From NCBI GenBank assembly GCA_035079385.1, contig JAVHKY010000024.1:5704001-5768000 (forward strand): a stretch of DNA of 64,000 nt, read 5' to 3'. The notes beneath the pieces were generated by a model. It made no database searches. It was given only the letters and a program-made list of their open reading frames with translations, and was not told where the DNA came from. The position numbers and the translations under genes are program-made. Positions 11,424 through 23,800 of this stretch are shown here, one piece after another; the first letter of the stretch is position 1; each line of letters begins with the position of its first letter. This DNA is from Aspidiotus rigidus. Lineage: Eukaryota > Arthropoda > Insecta > Hemiptera > Diaspididae.

Positions 11424-14400
11424 TCATCTGCGAGTATTGGGCGCGGGAGTGGTGACACATGTTCCACGGTAGCTCACTTGTACTTCTGCAAAAAAAAAAA
11501 GGAAAAAAAAAGGATTTGTCAGAATATTGATCGACCCTATGAACCTCAAGTAGGTCTAGGCAAGTTAATTCTGTCTTCATTTCTACTTGAAACCAAACCC
11601 CTCTTTCCTCCTCTACTTACGTTTGTTACATCGTTGAGCACATCTCAGTTTGTTCTCGTTCATGTAAGTTGTAGCGTCATCGCCGCAAACTGGATTGTAC
11701 TGATTCGTTGACGGACATTTCGAAATGCAGTCATTCATCTGCGCTTCAATGCTCGATGTCGTAGAAGTAGCATTGGTTGTAGTAGGAGTAGATGTAGTTG
11801 TACTAGTGCTACTTCTCCTGTTGGGCTTCGAAGTTTGCTGTCGGCTTGGTCTGGTGTTGGAGTTAGATCCACTTTCTCCGCTCGACGAAGAATCAATCGT
11901 GTCACTCCATTGTTGATCGTCGATTCCAGCGCTTCCTACGTGTTTGGATAATTCGCCGCCTTCCTGATGGTTATCGGATCCTCCATTTCCGTAATGGTGC
12001 TGGTTACTTCCTCCATCCCCGTTATGATGGTTATTCCCACCATCCCCTTGATGATGGTTGTTCCCTCCACTTCGATGTTTGTGTCCTTTTCCTGCCGATT
12101 TCTGAAGTTGAGCGAGCGGTACAGCCTGGACGCACTCTAAAGCAATTACAAAAGCTGAAAAATAGAAATTAAGTTACAAAATCACTTGGGAGAATAAATA
12201 CATTAGTTTGATTGGAATAATTGAAAACAAGTGCAAATCATGCACATGAGAAGTTTTAAGAAAATTTAGTTTTATCGAATGCTTGAATAATCGTCAAGAC
12301 CATCCTATTAAGAGAAATCTTTCAACTATTTTTCACACTCAGGGTCCATGTATGTTGAATTTTTATTTTATTTTTATTTATTTTATCTATTTATATTAGA
12401 AAGCCCTCCAACAGCCAATCGGCCAATGACAGGAGGGCACTATAAAGGAAAAAAAAAAAAGGAAAAAAAAAGAGTAAAACAAACAAAATAAAGATAATAG
12501 AGAAATACGGATAATAAACGAACAAAATTCAAAACAAAGAAAAATAAAAAAATAACGATGTCCACCACTAGCCACCCCAACCCTGGTCCCATGCTTGAAG
12601 ATGGACCTGCGTTGATGTGTTGCACCTTGTCTCATTACCCTCGCGGCTGTTTCTACTAAGTACCTACAGTAGACTTCGTTCATTAGAAATACTTTGGGAC
12701 GAAGGTGATTTGTTTCAAATTATCGATTGTTTCAATAATAGGATGTTGCTTGAAAATTGTATTTTAAAAAGATTGTAGGCCTATGTACTGCAGCATCTCT
12801 CAGACTCATTTGAGGAAGCTTGTCGTAAGCCTTCAATAAATTAAATCACGGCGTTGTTTCGCCATGTTATAACAACACAAAAAAAAAAAAAAAAAAAAAA
12901 AAAACAAGAATATACACGCATTACTTTCTACCTTATGAATCTAACGTTAAAAGTGGAGTGACGCATGGAGAAAGATTTTTTTTTCTATCTTTTTATCACG
13001 TTTTTCAAGTACCTAACTTACTTGTTGACACCTGATCTGTTTTAAATAAACGATTTGTTGTTTCGATTAAGCGATTATATTTACATGGGTCAAGATACAA
13101 CCGATCCGTCCCAAGGCATTTAATTGTTTCAACAAACCGATTGTGGGCCTATCTATTATCCGTGGTTCCATTAAGCGAAGTCTATACTGTATTTCAATTT
13201 TGAACTGAATGGAATATGTTAGTCTATGAGGAATACGTTGATTTCCGACCCGCAGTGCTATTGGACTACAGCGTGTATTATAAAAGAATTATGTTCCAAT
13301 TCTTCATTACCTTGACATGGTAATAAGATTTAGAACATGGTAATGATAATTTTCATTTGATTTTCTTACAAATTGCTTCTCAATTTCTTCTACTTTCATT
13401 ATAGATTTACGTGTTGATTATTGATGTTACACAAGTCGCCTGTTTTACATAAAAGGTTGATTTACAGGTTTTTTCTCTGAATTACATCACCAAATTTTCA
13501 TTACCTACCGTGTCGGACTAAAATTTCAAAAAAATTTAACTGAATAGTGGAGGTTGAAAATAAATGATTGGGAATGAAAATCTACTTTTAGTAACGTAAA
13601 GAATGAGTAAAAAAGAAAAAAATTACTTGGGTAAAACAAATTGGAAAATAGGAAGTTTTAAATTCGCTCTAACTGGAGGGTCACCGGTGAATATCACTGA
13701 TGACGTCATCCGACAACCGAGCACAATTTCTCAGTATGACAAAGGCTAAAAAGTTGAGTCTAGTTTTATACTGTGTGTGGATACAAACGCAAACGTGTTC
13801 TGAGGATCCACACTCAAAAAAAAAAAAAAAAAAACAGATAAAATCATTAATTCTTCGTTCCATGTTGCGAACACGAGAATAAGATAAAAGATTCATCATC
13901 GAAAAAGAAAATCTCCTTGATCAGAATGGGTATACAGTGAACAATTTTGCAAGTTTTAAATTCTGGTTTCGCGCAGAGCGAAGAAGAGGTTGATCCTTCA
14001 TTTTGTCATCATTCTGCGAAGTTGAAGACATTTAAAAAACAAAAATTTTGAATAGGCCTGTCCTGTCATTAGTTCTTTTTTTTCTTCAAATTATTTCGTT
14101 TTCACAAATAAGGAGATGGAAAATTTTGTTTTTAGTTTCTAAAATTCATTTGAAAAAAGAAAGTATGGATTTTTAATTTAGCTGTGACTCTGCTCATCGA
14201 CAATCCTTCTTTCCATCATAGTCACTTTGATTTACCACTTATTCTGTCCAATTAGTAAGTTTAGATGACCAATATTCGATCGCGTACTGAATACCGGTAC
14301 CATGATTATCAACCGCAGATCATTGGAACACTGAATACCTATTAGGTACGTAGAAAATATCTTCTTGCGCAATATTGATCAATTCCATTCTCAGTATTTT

Positions 14401-15140
14401 CAGTAACAACAAATTCAAAATATTGAGAGATGTAAAAGAAAAATACAGAAAGAAAAGGAAACAGAAAATATGATTCCGAATAATTTGACTCCGCCATTAT
14501 CTGCATCACATAAAAGATACCTACCTGTCTTCGAGAAGTTCTACGCAAAAAGATGAAAAAAGTGAAGAGAAATAAATGATGAAACAATTAGCTTTAAACA
14601 GGAAGAGGATTCATGGAATATGGTTTATACCTATCTAAGAATTAATAAAATAAAATAAAATGAAATAAATAATTAGAACACGAGCAAATTTTGATGGTAT
14701 TTTTCACACAAATACCTAGTATTACTTAGATAGGAATAGATATATATTAAATCATGATATTTATACTCAAAGAAAACCTTGATAATGACTGCTGGACAGT
14801 CGAAACGTCAGTAGTTTAATAAATCAATAAATAGGAGAAAAAGCCATTCTGTAATTCTTCATGTCCTCCACGCCTAGAATTATAATTTATTCAAAAATAG
14901 TTTGTAATAAAGCCGAAAATGATGAAAATAATAAAACTGATATGAAAATGGTCAGTACACCTATAATTATTACTGAATCGAGTCTCAGAAATGTATCAGA
15001 GGCATTCGTAACCAGGCCTAAATCTACCTATACCACCTATTTATAACAAGATTTCAATAGCTAGCGGTAGATCAAATGTTCCGCGTAAGCTGTATTTTAA
15101 TGGAAAACTTACTTAAAAGAATCGCGACAAAAGTACGCAT
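11424..15140 (-). CDS. secreted Kazal-type protease inhibitor with His/Gly and Ser/Thr-rich regions (3 exons)
   Basis: Exons on the minus strand are 15140-15113, 12154-11621 and 11485-11424, both introns phase 1, giving 207 residues. Exons 1 and 2 together build a signal peptide (MRTFVAILLTFVIALECVQA, residues 1-20). Residues 36-75 are His/Asn/Gly-rich with three to four repeats of the type NHHxGDGG. Residues 95-145 are Ser/Thr-rich and mucin-like. Residues 152-197 are a Kazal domain with six cysteines (152, 156, 166, 181, 185, 197) and the signature YNPVCGDDATTYMNENKLRC, closing with SYRGTC. This is the arthropod Kazal layout, and the family inhibits serine proteases. The reactive-site residue lies just after the second Cys, but its specificity cannot be read confidently. 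The last intron splits the Kazal domain. A secreted inhibitor role is inferred. Confidence 0.88.
12357..12690 (-). mobile_element. possible retroposon fragment in the Kazal gene intron
   Basis: The stretch starts with a TTTTATTTT-rich block, which reads as an A-rich tail on the minus strand, followed by a GC-richer body different from its surroundings. It lies within the 3-kb first intron of the Kazal gene. No coding remnant is visible; the call rests on base composition and tail only. The rest of that intron shows poly-A runs (12879-12904, 13816-13834) and nothing else identifiable. Confidence 0.3.
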
Positions 15141-17871
15141 TTCTGTGTAGTTTCTCCAGCGACAATAACTGAAAACTCCGAAAAATGAAAAACAGCGAGA
15201 ACAAACGAAATTCTTGGGTAAAAGATTATTTGAACTTCGAACTCGGGATCGCGAAGATACGTTCGGTCAATATCGAATCTTATACTGCAGTATTTCTATC
15301 AGTTATATCGCTCGACGAAGGACGGAAGCAGATTATGAAGAGGCTCATAAATTAGGATATGCATATTAATATGGCATACCGGTTTTTTTTTACAATGTAC
15401 AATACTTATGTAGGTACCTATCGAGATATTCAGCGATGTAGGGGGAGAAAAAAAATATTATTGTACTGAATCAGTAATCACACTAAATTATTCGTCAATA
15501 CCGCTCGACTGTTACATCGAATCTTCTTTACGAGTAATATCTAACTTAACTAGGTACCTGACGTTATTGAAAAAAAATGTATTAAAACTGTTTTTGTGTG
15601 TAAGTACCTTGATGTATTTGTATCTGTGAAAAACAATATTAGGTACCTATTTTATTTAATTGATGCAGAACTTCTCCGTGCATTAACCTTTGGCATCTGA
15701 TGATGTTCTTGAAAAGATTACGATTCCAAGTTAATATTCACTTTATACCTTTATTAGCAGCAAGAAACTAATTTTATGATGACCTGACGTCATATTATCC
15801 AGGCTATCGTCCAGAGCAGAAACATATTTTTGATACACCTTCGACTATGAGGATAGTGGAAACCAGTAGGCATTTTTCGGTTTTTTCCTCTTTTTTACCC
15901 AGATCAGCTAGTCTAATTTATTTTTCAAATTTTCATCTGGATAGGCCTATTTCAAAAGAAGAAGAAAAAAAAAAATCAATTAGATTAATGTATCGAGTAG
16001 AGCATGCCAGAAATATTCAATTACGGTACATGTGGCTGAAGACCGAGGTCATTCTAATTTTGAATAAACGGGTATTTCCAGGAGCGTAAATTTTGTGATC
16101 GTTTAAAATTGTCATACATTCGTTTGAAGATATTGTTTGACGAAGAGTGATGATGCACATAATTGTATGCGTGATGTTACAAGATGTAGGGCGAAATGTA
16201 GAAGATACCTATTTATTTCATTTTATCTTATTATTATTTTTTTTTTTTTTGCTAAAGCTCGTATATTTCGAAAAGTAAAGCAAACACTTTATTTTGTGAG
16301 GCCTTTGGACGGAAAAGTGTTTATTTTAGGTTTTAAAATATTCTCAAAATAATAGTTTTGACATTTTTGATCATCACTCACCAAATTAAAATTAACTGAG
16401 GTGTATCTAGTTTCAGGAATGGTGAAAAGATGTGCAGCGTCGTAGTTTTTCAAGATAAAATCTCATTATTAGGTACAGTTCACTAAATTTTCAATTTGAA
16501 TAGTCAAACAAAATACCTACCAGCTTTCTTTCAGGTTCTTCTGGTCATCGCGTCTAACCCGTTGTTCCACACCAAGGACTTCAAACTTTCCTCAAGTAAC
16601 TATTCAAAATTCTTATTTGAGAAAAAGAGAAAAATCTCTTCAACAACTCGAAAAAAGCTGTGAACAGAAGATTGAAACAAAAGCACAGATAATAAGTTTA
16701 TTTATATAACATCGTTATCAAGTTGAGTTAATCGATGACAAATTGATCGATAAAAAACAAAAGAATGAAATTCACCAGCTTTCAAAAAAATTATTTATTC
16801 GTCGTTTTTGTTGATACGTTCAAAACGTCAAAGTCTTTCTATTTATTTACAAGTTAATTTTTATTCTTGTAAACCAATCACTATAACTAATATTATCATT
16901 TTTTACAATTAGACTTATTTTTCCGTTGTCATTTTCATTTATTTATTCTGGTTCATCATTAATTATTTTTTGGTCCTTTTTCTTTCTTTCTTTCATCTTA
17001 TTTATTTTTAATTTTTGTTTTCTAATTCTGTTTTCATAACGTAGGTATTCGACTTATTCCTGCATCCATTTTTTTTTCTTCTTTTTTCTCTTCCCCATCC
17101 TCTCCGGAACCTTTTTTTTTTTTATGAACGTCTTCTTTATTTTAAAAATTATTTTTTTTGCTATACTTGCCTTCTTTTTTTTGATGTAGAAATAAAGTAT
17201 AATACTTGTAATAGGTATTGATAATTTACCTCATTTGTTCAGGGTACTTAATTTTTTTGCTATTAAGGAATCTCGAAAAGTACACAGCGTAGGTGCCTGT
17301 AGAGAAACTTTTAAAACAACAAAGTAGGTACCCACTATACCAACTATATTTGAACTGTTTCGTTCTTTCAAATATACGAGTAAAGTAAAAAAAAAAAAAA
17401 AAAAAAAAATAGGTCTCTAAACGGTACCTACTTAGTTTTTGTTTTCAATTGTTTAGTCTACTGAACGGTGAAAATAAAAACGTTCAAATAATCAAAAACT
17501 GACAAAATAATCGAAAGACAAGACGAGCTTATTCACCCGCATTTCTTATGTCAACTTTGACTTTTTTGTCTTTTTCTACGGTTTGATTATCGTCTATTGG
17601 CATAAAGTGAATATTATAAATAGGTACCTAGGATACGTCAAGTTCTACCTTCGTTACATTTAACCTTACTTACGGTATCTTCGGATATGATTTTCAATTT
17701 CCTCGTTGAGATAGTAACACTAGTTCGACGTAAAAAAGTCAAATATAGGTAGGTATTATGAGTCAGTGCACGGTATCTTTATCTATATGACGTTTTAAGT
17801 ATTCTAAATCAATTCTCAATAAACTAGATACTTATTTTTTTAAGCGACCATCTTAAGTTAGACTCTCCATA
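15141..17871. other. intergenic, AT-rich, no gene recognised
   Basis: The interval contains T-rich stretches (16940-17170), a poly-A run near 17390-17409 and several 'taggtacct' words. Open frames at 15847-16089 and 16137-16352 lack domain or splice support. Confidence 0.5.
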
Positions 17872-20800
17872 ATGAAGGTTTACAATGTGAAACGATTGAT
17901 AAAGCTGAGTCCGTTATTATTGTTTTTTGTAACGATGACGATTTTAATACGCCGACGACGTTACTCAAATCAAGAGAAGTTCGCAGCGGAAGAAGAAAAT
18001 CAAGAAGAACTGACAGCGATTTTAGCCCCACCATTTAGGAATGTCCTAAATGATCAAATGGAATTCGAAAAAATTGACTGGCACGATGAAGAATTCATTC
18101 GCGTGGAAAGTAGAAGGAAAGGTTCGTGGTTACTCTTATAGAAGTTTTCATGTGGTCATTTTATACTCATGATCTGAATGTTTGAATATTAGGAAATGGT
18201 GAACAAGGAGAGCCGGCGACGTTCCCTCCATCGTACAATAGGAATGATTGCGACGAAGCCAGCGTATTCAAAGAATATGGATTTAATGGATGTCTCAGTG
18301 ATTATATTTCGGTGAACAGATCGTTGCCGGACACGAGACCACCAGGGTTTGTTTGTAATTGATTGAAACTATCCTGGTATGCTAAAAATGATTATTTGAA
18401 TCAAAGTAATACTTTTCCAAAGTTGATTGAAGGTGGTCCAGACTTTATGTGATGTAGATAGGGGTGGGAGGGGATTCGTTGTGTGAATCTCTCTTCGAAG
18501 TTGAGAGTCAATTAAAATTTGAAGAAAGATTGGTGTTTTTCTCGCTGAAGAAAAGCGCCTCAAATGGTGCCTAAAGAAACAAACAATATGAAGATTTGGA
18601 AAAATTTTCAGTGACGATAAACCTTGTCCACATTTAAACTGAGGACTTGAGACTTCTGTAATTAGAATAAATTTGAGGGTGAGGGGGTCACATCAGAAAA
18701 AAAAAACTCGGAGCATTTGGAAGCAATAACGAACGGCAAAAAGCTATACCTTCATTCTTGTTTTTGAACAATTCTTTGTAATATATTTAAGTCTATCAGA
18801 ATGACCAATAATCAACAAAGTAGGGTATAGTAGTCATACTCGTATTTTTTCCGAAACAAAGAGCCATGAAATTAAGATTGTTCAATTAGGTTTTTGATGG
18901 CAATTATTGAGTGACCTAAATATTATTGCTTGATACATTAACGTACTTACTTACAGTTGCCGGAACTTGAAATATCGTAGAAGTCTTCCAAAATCGAGTA
19001 TTATTGTACCAGTCCACAATGAACGCTGGTCGGTACTGATAAGGGCACTTTATAGTATAGTGAATCGTACACCAGCCGAATTGGTTCAGGAAATAATTTT
19101 GGTCGACGATGGTAGCACAGCAGGTAATTATGTTATATCTGATGGATCTATTGATTTGATTCACCCATTTCAAGAACTTGGAAAAATTTCTATCTTCGCT
19201 ATTTTTGGACTTGTATATCTAGACTTCTTTATACTAAGCGAAGGAGCTCAAAGCGATATTCGTCAGCTAGTTACCCTAGACCTGTCTTCTTCGAGGGCTT
19301 GGAAAATAGTTTACCTTACTGGTAGAGCGAAATAAAACTTGAGGCAGAAACTAACGTGTCTTTTCCAGAAGGGTCAAGCAAAAGCCATTAATCGCTAAAG
19401 CATCAGAAGCAGCCAATCTTTGATTTGCTTTTAACCTAATCAAAACGCCCGTCTAGATTCAAAACCTCCTAACTCCAATTTTTATCAAAAAATTATTTTT
19501 GGATATTTGGGTGCTTCTGGATGTAGCGCTTCGTGAGAAAGACTCGCAATCATTTTTGATGAAAATTGGAGTTACGAGGTTTTGAATCTAGACGGACGAC
19601 AAGCCAGTCAATGATTTTTTCATTCAGCCGTAGCGTTAGCCAATCAAAAGCAAATACTGATCAGCTGCTTTTCACTTTTTTTTTTTTTTGACTTCGGCTT
19701 AGCTCCGGAGTTAAGATTTATAGTTCGTTCCGCTCCGAAACGGTTTATTCCACTCCGGAGTTTTATCATTCTGTTCCGGAGTTAAGCTATTAGCGAATTG
19801 TTCAGTAGCCAATAAAATGACAAAAAAGCAATAGCCAAGTCTTAAGCCAATCGTCGGTAAAGCAAGAAGCTAAAAGCTAGTTTCAAGTCAATCAGCATTT
19901 GCTTGACACCTCTGGTCTTTTCTGGAGACCATTCGGGTCGGCCATCCGCTAGGATCGCTAATTACGCGCGTGGTTTGTTTACCTTAAATGGTTCTTTTGC
20001 CGAAATTGGAAACGGGAGCTCAACTATGGCGGTACAGGGGCGGATCCAGCACCATATTTTGGGAGGGGATATTTGCAAAAAAAATTGGTGCTCAAAAAAT
20101 TAATTACTCGGGATCGGGTATTTCTTGCTACAAATTCGGGATTTTTTTTTTTTTTTTTTTTTGGGGGGGGAAGGGGGGAGACATATATCTTCATTCTCCC
20201 CCCCCCACCTTCCCTCCACCGTTGATCCGCCACTGGCGGTATACGAGAGAAAAATGAAAAACTTGAAATAACTCTCGAATGAAGCGGAATTGAAGAATCT
20301 CATATAATTTGTAGAATTTTTATTTGTGAACATCTTTATGGGATATCCAAAAGTCAAATTTGCTTCATTCAAGTGATATTTTGATCTTTTCATCCCCCCT
20401 CCCCCCGTATACCGCCATAGTTTAGCTCCCGTTTTAGATTCCTCCCCACTCGATAAAAACGCAGCGCGGCGCTAGCGCTGTCCGGCCCGAATTTTGTATG
20501 CTCACTTTATCTCGAGGGCCAACTAATTAACGGGCTCACCCGCCTCTCCATCCCTAAGTGATATTTGGCCTTAATTTACACCCAGTATACTGTATGTTAC
20601 GCTACACTGCACTGACAAGCTCACTCCCTCCGTTCTTCCGTCTTTTCTTCCCCCTAAACTAAAAACTGAAATTTAAAAGGGACATGAACAGACAGTCTTA
20701 AAACTTCCAGCACTAAATGAAGGATCATGAGAATGCCTTCATAATAATATGTAAATTATTGGGCGTATATAATTGGCTTACAACTAAAAATTGTTCATAG

Positions 20801-23800
20801 TTTTTAAATTAGGTCAAGGTAACGTTCACTTAACAGCGTCATGAGAAGGTTGAATTCGGAGTCAAGCTTGAGCAAAGTATTACAGTCGAAAATTGCAGCT
20901 TTGGCTTTCAGCTTAAACTTACGACCTTGAAAAATTTAGCTTTCCGCTTTTGGCTCAATTCAGTTGGCTTAATTTAACTGATTTTCAGCTGATCAGTGTT
21001 ACAAAAGGATGTAAGTTCAGGTGGAACGATTCTCTAGTTTGTGTTGCCCTTCGTTGCATGAATACACCACAGGTTTCTATGTTGAACAATTGAACTGAAC
21101 CATAACCAATCTTTCTTATCTTTGTCAATTCTTTGGCAAAGCTTGTCTAGTGTAAATAGTGGAGCAGTAGAACTTGAAATTTGAACACTTAAGCGGTGCT
21201 TTCTCTTATTTTGCGGGAATCAGGAAATCTAAAAAAAATCTGCAACAATTTGGTTTACTTTGGTTTTAAATTAGGCTGGCTTTCATCATCTTCCTTATCA
21301 GTACAAATTCGGCCGAATTTGGCTTTTGAGCTTTTGGTTTTTAGCTGGCTGTGATACTCTGAGCTTGTGTGCTTATACCTGGGCTTCTCAACTTAGTACC
21401 TATGTAATAGACTACTTTAGATGCTTATCAAAATGAGACTATTCTTGGAAAAATATAGTCAACTAAGACTAGCTTTTTTTTTAAAAAAAGAAAAAACTGA
21501 AAAATCATCAGTTTTTTGACTGTTACCATCACGGTACATAATAGAGGTATGGACGCATTGTCCGCAGGTTTGTCGCAGCCGCATTAAAATTCCGCTACGT
21601 TCGTTGCAAGCTAGATCAAGTTCCCCGCTCTCCACCAGCGCTGTTACATTACCGTAGGTACCCTAGTGTGAGCAATTTTTCGAAAAATTTTTCGAAATTT
21701 AAAAATTGATTTAGACAAATGGTTTGTTTGAAATGTATAGCTTATTTTGAATTGCTTATTCGAGCCAAGTTCTAGCTTTCTAAAATGATTCATTCTTTTT
21801 CTATGATTTTTTGAGAATCGCCAATTTGCCATAAGACTCTGTGTTAAACCCAAAATGTTGAAGACGAAGCATACAGCACAACAGCAAAGATACGCTCGTG
21901 TCCATACCTCTATTATGTACCGTGGTTACTACTCTTGAAAAAAAAGTCACAGAAAATAGGAAATTTTTTCAAGTCTCCCAATTAAGTCAAAGAAATTGAT
22001 GACGTGTATGATTATAAATGTGTCTTTCCAATTGGTGAGGTCATGGAAACAAACCCGACACAGTTTTTTCAAGAGCAGTCCCAGTCTTATAAACATGTAA
22101 AGTTATCCCGAAGAAGACCACTACGTAGGTGGTCAAAACTTCTACAAATAAAGTTTTCTGTGCGGGTAAAGCCCTTCTATCCAATGCTTGTAAAGAGATT
22201 TCATTGATGGCGTGTTTCTCTCATTGATAACGTCATTGATGATGTCATTGTAACAAAACCATGACGGTTTTTCCAAGGTTAGTCTCAGTCTTATAACTAA
22301 GCAAAGAAACGTCTTAAAGAACGAGTCCTTCCCAGTGATGACGTTTTTCAAGAGTAATCAGAGTCGAAAAACCGTGGCGGTTTACCGGTTCTCCCAAGAG
22401 TAGGGCCAGTCCTATGAGCATATGAAAAGCAAAAATAGCCTAGTAGGTATAGAGATACTGTTTAAAGAAGTAGCTTTATAAGCAAACAAGCTTGGTTCAG
22501 AATTCAACCCTCTAATGACGTTATAAGGTGAATGTGGTCTTGACCCAAGGTGTTTGAAAAGAGGTGTGCTCAGTTCGATTGTAAACAAAACGCAACCCGC
22601 ACGCACATTTAAAAATACATGGGACGCGGAACCGAGTGACGTCACCCGGTTCCGTTTTTACATTGTTTTAAATGGAGATCAGCTGATGTAGCGCCTTGTT
22701 GTTTACATTGAGCTGAGCACACCTCTTTTCAAACACCTTGGTCTTGACCTACTTCAGAGACTCGGAAGAATTTTAAGTTGTAAGTCAATTATACAGCATG
22801 TACCCAACCAAGTAATTTATATGTATAAAAACACTTTATGATTTTTATTTAGGGTGGAGATTTGAGAGCTTAAAACTTTTTGTTTATTTTTCTTTTAAAT
22901 TTCAGTTTTTTTTATTTCAGGATGGGAGGGCTCATGTCTCTTTTCTCCTGTGGATCTGTTCAAACCCCCTTCTATGTATGAGCCGAGTTTCACGGTAGAG
23001 ATCAGTGTTGCCGGTAAAAGGTCTAGATATTGTGCCACTCACAGAAAAAAAATGTGCCAGAATGTGCCACTTGCGTTCAACAACTCCGGAACGATATAAA
23101 CCGGCTCCGGAACAATATAGGTTGACTCCGGAGCAATATGAACCGGCTCCAGAGCGCGCAAATGTTCTTCAAAATGTTTTTTCTCGAAAAAAAACATGTT
23201 TTTTTTAAATAAAACGTGTTTTTTTCTCAAAAACCTGTAAATGTGCCACAATGTGCCACACAATTTTAATGTGCCACACAATGAGCCACTGAAATAGAAA
23301 TGTGCCAATGTGGCTCAAATGTGCCACCACCGGCAACCCTGGTAGAGATCTTCTCAAGTCCCTTAGCGTATAGGTCAAGATCATTAGAGATCAGAAGCAG
23401 GACATTCACAGAGAAGCTATATATTGAATACATAGGATCAAAATAGCTGTATATGTGGTACGTGCGTTCTAGACCAAGCTGAGGGAGGGCAAATTAGATT
23501 TGGGTATAAGAGCGGAGGGGAAAGTTCGAAAGCCAAGTACTTATAAGTTCATATTTGGCGCAAGATGAGGATAGTCTGGTGTATAAGCGTACATTTATTG
23601 GTTTATTATTTCATATTTTTAGAGGACATGAAAAAACCATTGGACGACTTTGTTGCCTCTAGTTTACCCTCAAAAGCACGGGTTCTTCATGTACCTCAAA
23701 ACGGATTAATGACGGCTAGATCAATTGGTGCTCGTAATGCGACTGGAGAAATTCTCGTGTTTCTGGATTCCAACCTGGAAGTGAACGTTAACTGGCTTCC

